Position numbers and translations under genes: made by a program
Source: Rhizobium sp. 32-5/1
Lineage (GTDB): Bacteria > Pseudomonadota > Alphaproteobacteria > Rhizobiales > Rhizobiaceae
DNA: 64,000 nt
Direction: 5' to 3'
NCBI RefSeq assembly: GCF_029537235.1
Contig: NZ_CP120639.1
Span: 806,001 to 870,000, forward strand
Notes under the pieces: model-generated
Seen by the model: the letters and a program-made list of their open reading frames with translations, nothing else
What the model was told of the DNA's origin: nothing
Databases searched by the model: none
Shown: one piece after another, positions 28,329 to 38,233 of the stretch
How positions within the stretch are numbered: position 1 is the first letter of the stretch
How the letters are laid out: each line of letters opens with the position of its first letter

Positions 28329-31300
28329 ATGCCTGTTTCCAAGATCCTTGTTGCAAACCGGTCCGAAATAGCGATCCGAATTTTTCGAGCTGCAAACGAG
28401 ATGGGCATCAAGACGGTTGCCCTATGGGCCGAAGAGGATAAGCTGTCGCTTCATCGGTTCAAAGCTGACGAAAGTTATCGGATCGGGCGGGGGTCGCACC
28501 TTGCCCGCGATCTCGGAGCAATCGAAAGCTATCTGTCGATCGACGAAGTCATCCGTGTCGCCAAGCTTTCTGGCGCGGATGCTATCCATCCCGGTTACGG
28601 CCTCCTGTCGGAAAGCCCGGAATTTGTCGACGCTTGCAACGAGGCCGGCATCACGTTCATCGGCCCGACAGCGGACACAATGCGCCAACTCGGCAATAAG
28701 GTTGCCGCGCGGAATCTGGCAATCTCAGTCGGTGTACCGGTTGTCCCGGCCACAGGGCCGCTGCCGGACGACATGAATGCAGTCTCACGCATGGCTGCTG
28801 AGGTCGGATATCCATTGATGCTTAAGGCCTCCTGGGGCGGCGGGGGCCGCGGCATGCGCGTAATACGATCGGAGGCTGACCTCCCCGAGAAGTAAATGAG
28901 GCCAGGCGGGAGGCGAAGGCAGCCTTTGGCAAGGATGAGGTCTATCTGGAGAAGCTCGTAGAGAGGGCTCGCCATGTCGAAAGCCAGATACTCGGCGACA
29001 AGCACGGGAACGTCGTCCATCTTTTTGAACGCGATTGCTCGATCCAGAGACGCAATCAGAAGGTCGTCGAGCGCGCGCCGGCGCCTTACCTGAGCGATGA
29101 GCAGCGCGACCAACTTGCCGCCTATTCGCTGGATATCGCGCAAGCGACCGACTACGTGGGAGCGGGCACAGTCGAATATTTGATGGACGCTGAGACTGGT
29201 CTTTTCTACTTCATCGAGGTTAATCCACGCATCCAGGTCGAACATACCGTGACAGAGCTGGTGACGGGTATCGACATCGTCAAAGCACAGATTCGGATCA
29301 TAGAAAACCACGCAATCGGAACACCGTCTTCGGGGGTCCCAGAGCAGAATTCGATCAAACTGAATGGGCACGCGCTACAATGTCGAATCACAACTGAGGA
29401 TCCGGAAAACAATTTTATCCCGGATTACGGCCGCATCACAGCGTATCGCCAGGCGTCGGGATTTGGCATCCGTCTGGACGGCGGAACAGCTTATTCCGGA
29501 GGCATCGTCACGCGATACTACGATCCGCTTCTCGAAAAGGTCACCGCCTGGGCGCCGACACCGCAGGAAGCAATCCACCGCATGGATCGCGCGCTGCGAG
29601 AATTTCGTATTCGCGGGGTCGCGACGAACCTTACATTCCTCGAGGCGATCATCTCACATCCGAAATTTAGGACTAACAATTACACCACGCGCTTCATCGA
29701 CACGACGCCCGAGTTGTTCCGGCAGGTAAAACGCCAGGATCGAGCGACGAAGCTGCTGACTTACCTTGCTGATGTCACGGTCAATGGACACCCGGAAACC
29801 CGCGGTCGACAGCGGCCGCCCGGCGATACAGCGCGACCGACGGTGCCCTACGCCGACGCCGATATTAAGCCCGGCACGAAGCAAATGCTCGACGAGCTCG
29901 GACCAAAAGGATTCGCTCACTGGGTGCGGGGCCAGGAGCAAGTGCTGCTGACCGATACTACGATGCGCGACGGTCACCAGTCGTTACTTGCGACGAGGGT
30001 CCGCACCTACGATATCGCGCGAATCGCCGGAACCTATGCACGCACGCTTCCGAACCTCTTCTCGCTCGAATGCTGGGGCGGCGCAACCTTTGATGTGTCA
30101 ATGCGCTTTCTGACCGAGGACCCGTGGGAACGCCTGGCGCTGATCCGAGAGGGCGCGCCTAACCTGTTGCTGCAAATGCTGCTGCGTGGCGCCAATGGCG
30201 TTGGCTACAAGAACTATGCGGACAATGTTGTCAAATATTTCGTCCGACAGGCGGCCAAGGGCGGCATCGACGTTTTTCGCGTGTTCGACTGCCTGAATTG
30301 GGTCGACAACATGCGTGTCTCGATGGATGCGGTGGCTGAAGAGAACAAGATCTGCGAGGCGGCAATCTGCTACACCGGCGATATCCTTAATTCGGCGCGC
30401 CCGAAGTACGATCTGAAATACTACACGTCCTTGGCTGCAGAGCTTGAAAAGGCCGGCGCCCACATGATCGCGCTGAAAGACATGGCCGGTCTTTTGAAAC
30501 CGGCAGCGGCTTCGGTGCTGTTCAAGGCGCTGCGCGAGGCAACCGACCTGCCGATTCATTTCCACACGCATGATACGTCGGGCATTTCCGCAGCGACGGT
30601 TCTGGCCGCTGTCGATGCCGGCGTCGATGTCATCGATGCGGCGATGGATGCCTTTTCCGGCAATACCTCGCAGCCCTGCCTCGGCTCGATCGTGGAGGCG
30701 CTGCGCGGCTCCGAGCGCGATCCCGGCCTCGATGCGGAGTGGATTCGGCGAATTTCTCTCTATTGGGAAGCGGTGCGCAGGCAGTATGTCGCGTTCGAAA
30801 GCGACCTCAAGGGACCGGCCTCGGAAGTCTATCTCCACGAAATGCCGGGCGGCCAGTTCACCAATTTAAAGGAGCAAGCCCGTTCGCTCGGCCTCGAAAC
30901 CAAGTGGCACAAAGTGGCGCAGGCTTATGCCGACGCCAACCAGATGTTTGGTGACATCGTCAAGGTAACGCCGTCCTCCAAGGTGGTCGGCGACATGGCG
31001 CTGACGATGATTTCTCAGGACCTGACGGTCGCCGATGTCGAAGATCCAATCAAGGATATAGCATTCCCGGACTCGGTCGTGTCGATGCTCAAGGGAGATC
31101 TGGGGCAGCCTCCGGGCGGCTGGCCCCCAGCGTTGCAGAGGAAAGCGCTCAAGGGCGACATACCCTACACCGAGCGTCCCGGCTCACTGCTTGATCCGGC
31201 CGATCTGGAAGCCGAATACAAGGCACTTGAAGCAAAGCTTGATCGAATGATCTCGGAGACGGAGTTTACGTCATATTTGATGTATCCGAAGGTCTTCTGC

Positions 31301-31783
31301 GACTTCGCAGAGGCTTACGAGACATATGGGCCTGTTTCTGTGCTCCCGTCCGATGCGTACTTCTACGGGTTGGCGCCTGGCGAGGAGATTTTGCCGGAAA
31401 TCGAGAAGGGAAAAACGCTCGTCGTTCAGTTGCTCGCAACGAGCGACATCGATGAACAGGGCATGGTAAAGGTCTTTTTCGAACTCAATGGTCAACCTCG
31501 TTTGATCAAGGTTCCAGACCGTTCTTCTAATGCCTCAAGCGCCAATCACCGAAAAGCCGAAACCGGAAATCCCAACCAGATTGGCGCTCCAATGCCTGGT
31601 GTTGTTTCGACCGTCGCGGTTTCTGTGGGTCAGAACCTGAAGGCCGGAGATGTGCTGCTTTCGATCGAGGCGATGAAGATGGAAACTGCAATGCACGCAG
31701 ACAAGGACGCAGTGGTTGTCGAGGTCCTCGTGAAGCCAGGACAACAGATAGATGCAAAGGACCTGCTCATAGTCCTTCAATAG
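28329..31783 (+). CDS. pyc: Pyruvate carboxylase, one frameshift
   Basis: Biotin enzyme making oxaloacetate from pyruvate, bicarbonate and ATP. Biotin carboxylase domain: residues 1 to about 450 (HPGYGLLSES, KASWGGGGRGMRVI, FIEVNPRIQVEHTVTE). Carboxyltransferase domain: about 530-800 (LLTDTTMRDGHQSLLATR, LECWGGATFDVSMRFL, FHTHDTSG). Then the PYC/OADA domain and a C-terminal biotinyl domain with EAMKMET, lysine about 1117. The frame breaks at 28893 after DLPEK; one extra G gives VNEARREAKAAFGKDEVYLEKL and a total of 1151 residues, exactly the family's length. The ribosome site GAAGGAGAG precedes ATG 28329. A carbonic anhydrase gene downstream could supply bicarbonate. The single shift is probably artefactual. 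Confidence 0.92.
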
Positions 31784-31974
31784 CAGGCCCGGGCGATCGA
31801 GCTTGTTACGTTGCGAGAGCTCTCAGGAGCATCGAGCCAACAAACTGGAAATACCGTCCATAGCGAGATTGAAGGGCAACATCTCGCGAACTTGTGCGAG
31901 AGTTGTCGTTGCGCTCGCCGATAGAAGACACGAGCGGTCGGAACACAAAAGTTGCACGAGTGATTGGAGAAATT

Positions 31975-32832
31975 ATGTCGATTGACGTAGGCCAGACCGA
32001 ACATCTGAAGTCGTGGATCGGCCGTGAAAAGACCGACACCGATACATTGACGCCGCGGCTGATCACTGAATTCAATGCGACGCTCCATGGGCTCGTACCC
32101 GAACCGTCAGCCGGCGCTACCCATCTCGGAATCCACTGGGTTCTTGGCCCACAGATTGCCGACACACCCGATCTCGGTTCAGACGGGCATCCGAGGACAG
32201 GTGACTTTCTCCCACCTGTGCCCCTTCCGCGCAGGATGTGGGCAGGAGGTGAGGTGAGGTTCTTATCGGAACTTCGTGAAGGCGATAGGGTTGAGCGCAG
32301 ATCGCGGGTATCGAGCGTTGATCAAAAGAATGGAAAGTCGGGTTCTCTCTGGTTCGTGGCCGTCGACCACGAAACCTGGACCGGGAGGGGTCTTGCAGCA
32401 ACTGAGCGCCAGGACATTGTCTATCGGGAAATGGCTGCTGGTCCCACTCCGTCTCCCACTGCCCGCGAGCAAAAGGAGTACACGACGAGACGGACGATAT
32501 CACTGTCGGAAGTTCTTCTTTTCCGCTATTCGGCTATGACATTCAACGGACACCGCATCCACTACGACATCAAGTATGCAAGAGACCGGGAGCATTACCC
32601 TGGCCTCGTCGTTCACGGGCCACTTCAAGCCACGATCTTGATGAATGAAGCAAGAAGGCTTCTGGGTCGCTCGCCATCGGTATTTTCATACCGGAGCGTG
32701 TCGCCACTCATCCTTGAGAGCTCAGCGGAGATCGTCTCCGAGGCAATGGCAGACAAGGGCCTTTCACTATCGGTTCTCAACGCAAGTGGGGTCGTGACCA
32801 TGGCTGCGATCGCTCAGGCGTTTAGCGGGTAA
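31975..32832 (+). CDS. MaoC/FAS1-like hydratase (mesaconyl-C4-CoA or itaconyl-CoA hydratase type)
   Basis: 285 residues with a double hotdog fold. The N-terminal half has LGIHWVLGPQ and LPRRMWAGGEVRF; the C-terminal half has the catalytic-type segment FRYSAMTFNGHRIHYDIKYA and PGLVVHGPLQATIL. This arrangement is that of mesaconyl-C4-CoA hydratase, itaconyl-CoA hydratase and HTD2-like dehydratases. An upstream in-frame ATG exists at 31894; ATG 31975 has TGGAGA 5 bp before it. In known pathways the product (citramalyl-CoA or similar) is cleaved by a CitE-type lyase, and one is encoded 3.7 kb upstream on the same strand. The exact acyl group is not determined. Confidence 0.82.
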   Translation: MSIDVGQTEHLKSWIGREKTDTDTLTPRLITEFNATLHGLVPEPSAGATHLGIHWVLGPQIADTPDLGSDGHPRTGDFLPPVPLPRRMWAGGEVRFLSELREGDRVERRSRVSSVDQKNGKSGSLWFVAVDHETWTGRGLAATERQDIVYREMAAGPTPSPTAREQKEYTTRRTISLSEVLLFRYSAMTFNGHRIHYDIKYARDREHYPGLVVHGPLQATILMNEARRLLGRSPSVFSYRSVSPLILESSAEIVSEAMADKGLSLSVLNASGVVTMAAIAQAFSG

Positions 32833-32924
32833 CCGGAATTTGTGTGGCAACACCCGCCGCCGCTATCAGACCAATCCAGCAGTCGCAGGGCACATGACGA
32901 CCTCGCCCGACAAGGAGCGTAAAC

Positions 32925-33668
32925 ATGACGGATTTTCCAAATAAGCTGCTTAACGGCTATGAAAACTTCATGCTCGGGCGATACAGGGATGAACGTGATC
33001 GCTATCGGCAGCTTGCAGAGGCCGGCCAACGCCCCCACGCTCTGGTCGTAGCGTGTTGCGACTCAAGGGCTGCACCAGAGACTATATTCGATTGTGGGCC
33101 GGGCGAATTATTCGTCGTGCGCAACATCGCAAACGTTATACCACCCTACGAGCCGGACGATCACTACCATGCCACGTCCGCGGCACTGGAATACGCGATC
33201 CGGGTGCTCCAGATCAGCAACATCGTCGTCATGGGCCATGGTCGATGTGGAGGGATCCAAGCTGCGCTGTGTAGGGACAGAGAACCGATCGGTCCGGGAG
33301 ATTTTGTCGGTAAATGGATAAGCTTGCTCGACGCGGGTGCCGAACAGATGAGGGGGAATCTATTAATGACGGAGGTCGAGCGGCAGACGGCCTTGGAGCG
33401 CGTTTCAATTCGAAATTCCATTTCAAATTTGCGCACGTTCCCGTACGTGAACGAGCTTGAACGAAACGCAAAACTCTGCATTTACGGTGCCTGGTTCGAC
33501 ATCTCGACCGGCGAACTCTGGGTCATGAATGACAAGGGTGATTTTCAACGGCCTGACGGCACATTCTCCCTCACTTTGAGCGACACGCAATCAGTTGGAG
33601 TCGTACACGAAGGAAATATCGACGATGGCGCTGAACTCTCAAGCGGGGAAAGACGCCGGGCCAGCTAG
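32925..33668 (+). CDS. Beta-class carbonic anhydrase
   Basis: 247 residues, intact. The zinc ligands and active-site dyad are clear: C45-D46-S-R48 and H105-x2-C108 in MGHGRCGG. LFVVRNIANVIPPYE and AALEYAIRVL are also family-typical. It interconverts CO2 and bicarbonate in the cytoplasm. The C terminus (DNKGD...VVHEGNIDDGAELSSGERRRAS) extends about 20 residues beyond most relatives. It is co-directional with pyruvate carboxylase and the hydratase, about 90 bp after the latter. A supporting role for the bicarbonate-using carboxylases of the window (pyc, accC-like) is inferred from the context. Confidence 0.95.
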   Translation: MTDFPNKLLNGYENFMLGRYRDERDRYRQLAEAGQRPHALVVACCDSRAAPETIFDCGPGELFVVRNIANVIPPYEPDDHYHATSAALEYAIRVLQISNIVVMGHGRCGGIQAALCRDREPIGPGDFVGKWISLLDAGAEQMRGNLLMTEVERQTALERVSIRNSISNLRTFPYVNELERNAKLCIYGAWFDISTGELWVMNDKGDFQRPDGTFSLTLSDTQSVGVVHEGNIDDGAELSSGERRRAS

Positions 33669-33706
33669 GCTCGGCGGCAATGGTAAAGATGCTGAGGTGA
33701 TATGAG

Positions 33707-34060
33707 CTATTGAGCTTTCATCGCTGCCACGATGATGATCTCAACCTTGTGGTCGCGAGTGATGAGCGGGGCCTGATAGGTCGCTCGCGACGGCGGATTG
33801 ATTCTATCGACCCAATTGTCCCACACCTGGTTCATTGCGCTGAAATCGTCGATATCCGAGAGCAACACGGTCGCATTAAGGATGCTGCTCTTGTCTGATC
33901 CGGCCTGACGGAGCAAATCATCAACGGCAGCGAGCGCGGTCGCGGTTTGCTCGCCCACAAGTTCGTTCGGGTTTCCGACCTGTCCCGTGAGGAATACAAG
34001 GTCGCCCATGACCACGGCCTGGCTCAGTCGACCATTCGGTTGGATACGGGTGATGCTCAT
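33707..34060 (-). CDS. RidA-family enamine/imine deaminase
   Basis: 117 residues, intact. Conserved parts: GDLVFLTGQVG, LLRQAGSDKSSILNATVLLSD, and the C-terminal arginine-containing segment NPPSRATYQAP followed by VEIIIVAAM. RidA proteins hydrolyse reactive enamine/imine intermediates to 2-oxo acids and ammonia. It is 6 bp after the RraA-like gene and shares its promoter with two palindromic operators at 34808 and 34877. A role in clearing imines made by the amino-acid-type FAD oxidoreductases nearby is a reasonable inference. Confidence 0.9.
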   Translation of the reverse strand: MSITRIQPNGRLSQAVVMGDLVFLTGQVGNPNELVGEQTATALAAVDDLLRQAGSDKSSILNATVLLSDIDDFSAMNQVWDNWVDRINPPSRATYQAPLITRDHKVEIIIVAAMKAQ

Positions 34061-34066
34061 CGTCTT

Positions 34067-34684
34067 TTACTTTGCGTATGCGCCCACATATGTGCCTTCG
34101 CGGATGCTCTTTAGCATGTCCTCTTCCCGCTTTTCTTGCGCCTTGGCTGCAGACAGCAGCTCGGTGGCAACGCTCTCGGGAAACGCAACAATACCGTCCT
34201 GGTCGCCAACTACGATGTCGCCCGGGTTGATCACCAATCCCCCGATCGAGACTGCAACGTTGAGTTCGCCGGGTCCATTCTTGTAGGGACCGCGGTGGAT
34301 TGCGCTTCTGGCAAAGCATGGAAATGTGGACCGCCCAATGGTGCCGGTGTCCCTGATTGCGCCGTCGAGTACCATTCCGGCAGCGCCGCGCGACGCGGCT
34401 ATCGTGGTCATGATGTCTCCAACGAGCGCACGGCTGGTATCGCCGCCGCCAGCGACGACAACAACATCGCCTGGCTTGATCAACTCGAGCGCTTTGTGGA
34501 TGGCCAGATTGTCACCTGAGCGGGTTCGCACCGTCAGCGCCCGCCCGACCATTACGCCCTCAATCTTATGGAAGGGGCGAAGTCCAACCGCCCCCGGCTC
34601 ACGGTTCAAATTGTCACTCAGGAGTGGGGTGGAAAGCGCACGAAACGCTTCTAGCAGTTCGTCGTTGTCTTGGCTGGGCTGCAC
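34067..34684 (-). CDS. RraA-family protein (HMG/CHA aldolase-like)
   Basis: 205 residues, intact. Motifs: VVVVAGGGDTSRALVGDIMTTIAASRGAAGMVLDGAIRDTG (shown in part: GGDTSRALVGDIM and VLDGAIRD), then GDIVVGDQDGIVAFPE. In catalytic members the R-D pair of the DGAIRD motif and the DxDG motif bind the metal and oxo-acid; both are present, so aldolase or oxaloacetate-decarboxylase activity is more likely than RNase E inhibition. The start is GTG 34684 with AAGGAG 8 bp upstream. Together with RidA it forms a two-gene operon downstream of two GntR-type palindromes. Confidence 0.88.
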   Translation of the reverse strand: MQPSQDNDELLEAFRALSTPLLSDNLNREPGAVGLRPFHKIEGVMVGRALTVRTRSGDNLAIHKALELIKPGDVVVVAGGGDTSRALVGDIMTTIAASRGAAGMVLDGAIRDTGTIGRSTFPCFARSAIHRGPYKNGPGELNVAVSIGGLVINPGDIVVGDQDGIVAFPESVATELLSAAKAQEKREEDMLKSIREGTYVGAYAK

Positions 34685-34807
34685 TGGAGGTTCTCCTTGG
34701 GGGTTCCTGTTTTGCAGAGTCCGCCTGGCCAGATGAGGACCCGTCTGCAGGCGGCCGTTTGCGTTGGGGCAGGCCGTTGTGCGACAACGACGAGATCAAC
34801 GTAAATA

Positions 34808-34824
34808 TTGGATAACATATCCAT
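34808..34824. promoter_or_regulatory. GntR-type palindromic operator upstream of RraA-RidA (proximal)
   Basis: TTGGATA-ACA-TATCCAT, a one-mismatch fit to the consensus, 123 bp upstream of the RraA start. Its centre and arms are nearly identical to the sites at 44537 and 54141. Confidence 0.7.
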
Positions 34825-34876
34825 ATGATAGGCGTCTACCTACAGGAAGCCGTATTTCGGCAAAATTAAACACTAA

Positions 34877-34893
34877 TAGAATAAAGTATCCAA
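34877..34893. promoter_or_regulatory. GntR-type palindromic operator upstream of RraA-RidA (distal)
   Basis: TAGAATA-AAG-TATCCAA. The right arm is perfect, the left degenerate. It is 69 bp from the proximal site, a spacing of six to seven helical turns. The rest of the 425-bp gap 34685-35109 contains no recognisable gene. Confidence 0.55.
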
Positions 34894-35109
34894 AAATAGA
34901 GATTGCAAAAGTCAGTCTTACGGGGAGAATAAGAAAGGACGGAAGACCCATTCGACTGTGCGATCAAGCGCGCCCTTGAGAGCACCGAACGCATCCGGCT
35001 AAATGCGTCTGCTCCGCGCTCATCAGGGTCGTCAGGAAGTGGAGCTCAAACGATCAAACAGCTCGCTACGCTTCGCGGTTCGACGAAGATCGGCACCAAA
35101 TTGCACAAA

Positions 35110-35796
35110 CTACCCGAGCGCTTGGGCTCGCTTCATTTCCTCAAGCTTCAGTGCGAGCTGCTTGCCACCCTCGGAAATATGCATGTCCAGGAGGTTCACG
35201 GCCCGCAATGTGTCCTTGGCTCTGCAAAGCTCGATGAGCTTAAGGTGATCGGCGTGCGATTCCTTCTGCCTGACGGAATCGATCGCCATCATCAGCTTTG
35301 TGTAACGTTCAATCTTCTCATGCAGACCGAAAATGATCTCAATCGTCACCTTGCGGCCCGACGGCGCATACAGGGCCTCGTGGAACTCCCAGTTTAATTG
35401 GTGCGAGTAAATTCCCGCTTCAGTATTACCGAACTTTTCGGCCGCGATTTGCGCGCGCTCAAGATCTTTCTCGGTCATGTGTGGAATCGCAAGGGACAGC
35501 AGCCACGTCTCGACCCGAGCGCGGAGTTCATAGAGCTCCACTATTTGATCGAGCGACAATTCCGAGACCACCGCGCCCTTATGGGAGACCAGCGTAACAA
35601 ACCCTTCAGAATGGAGCTGGTGCAATGCCTCACGAACCGGTATCCGGCTGACACCTAGCTCTCCCGCAATATGCTCCTGGCGAAGCTGAGTACCGCCGGC
35701 ATAGTCTCCCGAGAGAATGCGGGACCTGACCATGTCGGCAACCTGCTGCGAAAGGGTTTGCTTGTTCAGAGTAGGACCTACCATTAATTCACTCAC
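35110..35796 (-). CDS. GntR-family regulator, FCD subfamily
   Basis: 228 residues, intact. A winged helix-turn-helix is at about 10-75 (QVADMVRSRILSGDYAGG, LGVSRIPVREALHQLHSEGFV), and an FCD effector domain at about 85-215, with a metal- or ligand-binding pattern (ELRARVETWLLSLAIP, HQLNWEFHEALY, HADHLKLIELC). FCD proteins sense small carboxylates or amino-acid-like molecules and usually repress. It is co-directional and 215 bp after the FAD oxidoreductase at 36012. It is highly similar to GntR at 39907-40614. It probably binds the palindrome TTGGATA-N3-TATCCAA; this is inference. Confidence 0.92.
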   Translation of the reverse strand: MSELMVGPTLNKQTLSQQVADMVRSRILSGDYAGGTQLRQEHIAGELGVSRIPVREALHQLHSEGFVTLVSHKGAVVSELSLDQIVELYELRARVETWLLSLAIPHMTEKDLERAQIAAEKFGNTEAGIYSHQLNWEFHEALYAPSGRKVTIEIIFGLHEKIERYTKLMMAIDSVRQKESHADHLKLIELCRAKDTLRAVNLLDMHISEGGKQLALKLEEMKRAQALG

Positions 35797-36011
35797 CTAT
35801 CCGAAAAGCCGGTATGCAGCCGACATGAAATTCCGATCTGCGGCAGTGTTGTAGCGCTGCCAAGAGATATTCTCTCAGTTCAATTCCCTATCATGTCAAT
35901 CGTCGAATGCCTCCCCGGCACTTCAATACCGTTTTTCGACGGGATAGTTCGTTCTGGGGGACTTTACTTCCGTTTCTGAAGTTGGACGCCGGCCGGACCA
36001 ACGCCGAGATC

Positions 36012-37189
36012 CTAATAGACGTGTTCTTCAATAGGTTGATTTTCGGCGATTCGTTCAAATCGAAATGGTGAGAGGTCGATGGAGCGAAATTCGCCATAGG
36101 CAATGAGGTCGCTTACGCCAGCACCAGCAGCAGGTGAGTGCATCATACCGTGGCCACTGAATCCCGTCGCGAAGATCAGGTTGGAGATTTCGGGGTGGCG
36201 GCCGATAATTCCGCTGTGATCGAACGTATTGTACTCGTAAAGACCCGCCCAGGCGCGCAGCATCCTCAATCGCTCGAACCCCGGGATTCTGTGAGCAAGG
36301 GCCGGCCACAGCACATCATCAAACATATCGTAGTCGACATCGAGTGCAAAATCATCCGCTTCGTTTTCTGCCAGCGGGGGATTCCGCAGAGGAACAGATG
36401 CCCTTCAGGGCGAAGCCAGACACCGCTGGTGTCAAAAATGAAAGGGCAGTTCTCAATCAGTTGCGGGGTCTCGAAAACGAAAACGCACCGTTTCGCTGGC
36501 ACCACGGGCAGTTCGACGCCAACCATTTTGGCGATGCCAGCACTCCAGGGTCCCGCAGCATTGACAACAGTCCCTGCGGTAAGCCGATCGCCATTGTCAA
36601 GTACGACCGCACCGATAGCATTGGCGGAAGAGAGTGTAAGATCGACTACTGATGCCGCAATATATTCGACACCCCTCGACCGCGCACGCCGCCGGAAGGC
36701 CTGCAAAAGGCCAGGTCCGTCGAACCAGCCCTCTCCGCTACGCCCGAAGGAGCCGAGAGCTAGGTCCTCGCTATTCATCCAGGGGAAGCGACTAGCCAAA
36801 TTTTCTCGGTCGATGAGTTCAATGTCGACCTCCATTTCTTGCTGAACGCGGTATTTCGCGCGCTGAGCCTCTTCGCGCTCCGGAGTCGCCAGAACCAAGT
36901 AGCCGGGTTCGCGAAGACCGATATCAGCCGCTTCTCCCTCGACACTCAGCCGTGTGCCAACCTCTCGCAAAAAATCGATGCTGTACTTCGACATGGCAAT
37001 GTTCGGCGCGGTGCCGAATTGCTGCCTTATTGCGCTCGTAGAGAGCGATGAAGATGATGCGGTATAGTATGGATCTCGTTCGATTACTGCAATTCGACCA
37101 GAGAAACCCGGATTTTCGTTCAGGAAGTATGCAACAGAACTGCCGATGACGCCGCCGCCGACGATAATTACATCATAGTGTTTACCCAT
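36012..37189 (-). CDS. FAD-dependent oxidoreductase, DAO family, paralog of 13825; one frameshift
   Basis: Start MGKHYDVIIVGGGVIGSSVAYFL (FAD motif). The frame breaks at residue about 270 after LFLCGIP; one extra C in the five-C run at 36376-36380 (minus strand) restores CGIPPLAENEADDF, and the C-terminal part follows as FDDVLWPALAHRIPGFERLR and NLIFATGFSGHGMMHSPAAGAG. The restored length is 392 residues. It is last in a minus-strand operon SDR-pxpB-pxpC-this gene, controlled by the palindrome at 39723. It likely oxidises an amino-acid-like or N-alkyl compound with ETF as acceptor. The shift is in a homopolymer and probably artefactual. Confidence 0.86.
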
Positions 37190-37261
37190 GCTTCTCTGTT
37201 CCCATTCCTATTCTCGCTAGATATTAGAGACCTGGCGGCTAAATCACTTGCTTGGAAGCGA

Positions 37262-38233
37262 TCAGCCTGCCAGGTATGAAAGTGCAGAAGCCAACCTGTT
37301 CGGAAATTCTTTGGCGATACGCAACGCATCGATGGCGCTGACGACATCACATTCTTGAAAACGCAGCTTGCCGCCGACCGGCATCTGCGCCAGCTTCCAA
37401 AGGTCTGCTTGAATCACCGTCGCCATTTTCGGGTAACCGCCGCAGGTATTTGCGTCGGCGAGCTGGATGATAGGCTGTCCAGACGGCGGTATCTGAATCG
37501 TGCCTGGCACAATTCCATGCGAAAGAAGCTCGAGGGTCGATTTCGGCCTGAGGGTCGCTCCCGAGAGACGATAGCCCATGCGATTGGCATCCTTCGTTAC
37601 AGTCCATACTTCTTGCCAAAACGCCTCACGTGTGCCGAGGGAGAACGAGTCGTATTCTGCTGCGGGGATGGCGCGAACTTCTGCCACGCTGTCGGGGTGG
37701 ACCAACGGCAGCTTTTCCTCGCCGTAAGGAAGGCCGCCATAGCCGAGCCCCCGAATTCGTTTGACGTCGACCGGGACTAAGGACAGTTTGTCCCCGCGCA
37801 TTAGACCGCGACCTTCCCATCCCCCGAAACCTGCTTTGAGGTCGGTCGATCGAGATCCGAGTACCTTTGGGACGTCAATGCCGCCGCCAAACGCAACATA
37901 TGCGCGTGCGCCTGAGGTAGGTGGAGAAAGGACCAATATCTCACCCTGTTTTGCCTCCCATGCCCAACATGGCGGCATAATCCGGCCCTCGACCGCTGGC
38001 ATACAATCCGCACCCGTCACCGCGACATTTGTGTCGCGATGAAATCGAAGGCGGAACGGAAACATTGATACCTCTATCACCGCAGCGTCTGCTGGGTTGC
38101 CCAGCAACGCATTGGCTGCTCCGAAGGCGGATATGTCCATCGCCCCGCCCATGCTAACCCCGATATCCAGGTGTCCGCGCCGACCTCCGTCTTGTATGGT
38201 GTTGGTCGCTCCAGAGGAGAGAATTTCGATCAT
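37262..38233 (-). CDS. pxpC: 5-oxoprolinase subunit C / KipA-like carboxyltransferase domain 2
   Basis: AHS2 protein, 323 residues, intact. MIEILSSGATNTIQDGGRRGHLDIGVSMGGAMD is the N-terminal signature (in pieces: TIQDGGRRGHLDIGV), and C-terminal LADANTCGGYPKMATVIQ is the conserved segment. The start is ATG 38233 after GAGGAA, overlapping the pxpB stop by 4 bp. With PxpB (38230) and PxpA (42009) it forms a complete PxpABC set. In urea carboxylase the equivalent domain is half of the carboxyl-transfer unit, and a separate biotin carboxylase and carrier are encoded at 46071-48276. Confidence 0.92.
   Translation of the reverse strand: MIEILSSGATNTIQDGGRRGHLDIGVSMGGAMDISAFGAANALLGNPADAAVIEVSMFPFRLRFHRDTNVAVTGADCMPAVEGRIMPPCWAWEAKQGEILVLSPPTSGARAYVAFGGGIDVPKVLGSRSTDLKAGFGGWEGRGLMRGDKLSLVPVDVKRIRGLGYGGLPYGEEKLPLVHPDSVAEVRAIPAAEYDSFSLGTREAFWQEVWTVTKDANRMGYRLSGATLRPKSTLELLSHGIVPGTIQIPPSGQPIIQLADANTCGGYPKMATVIQADLWKLAQMPVGGKLRFQECDVVSAIDALRIAKEFPNRLASALSYLAG

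Noticed and set aside
34067..34684. RraA as regulator of ribonuclease E
   Set aside because: Metal- and oxo-acid-binding motifs of the aldolase branch are present and the neighbours are catabolic.
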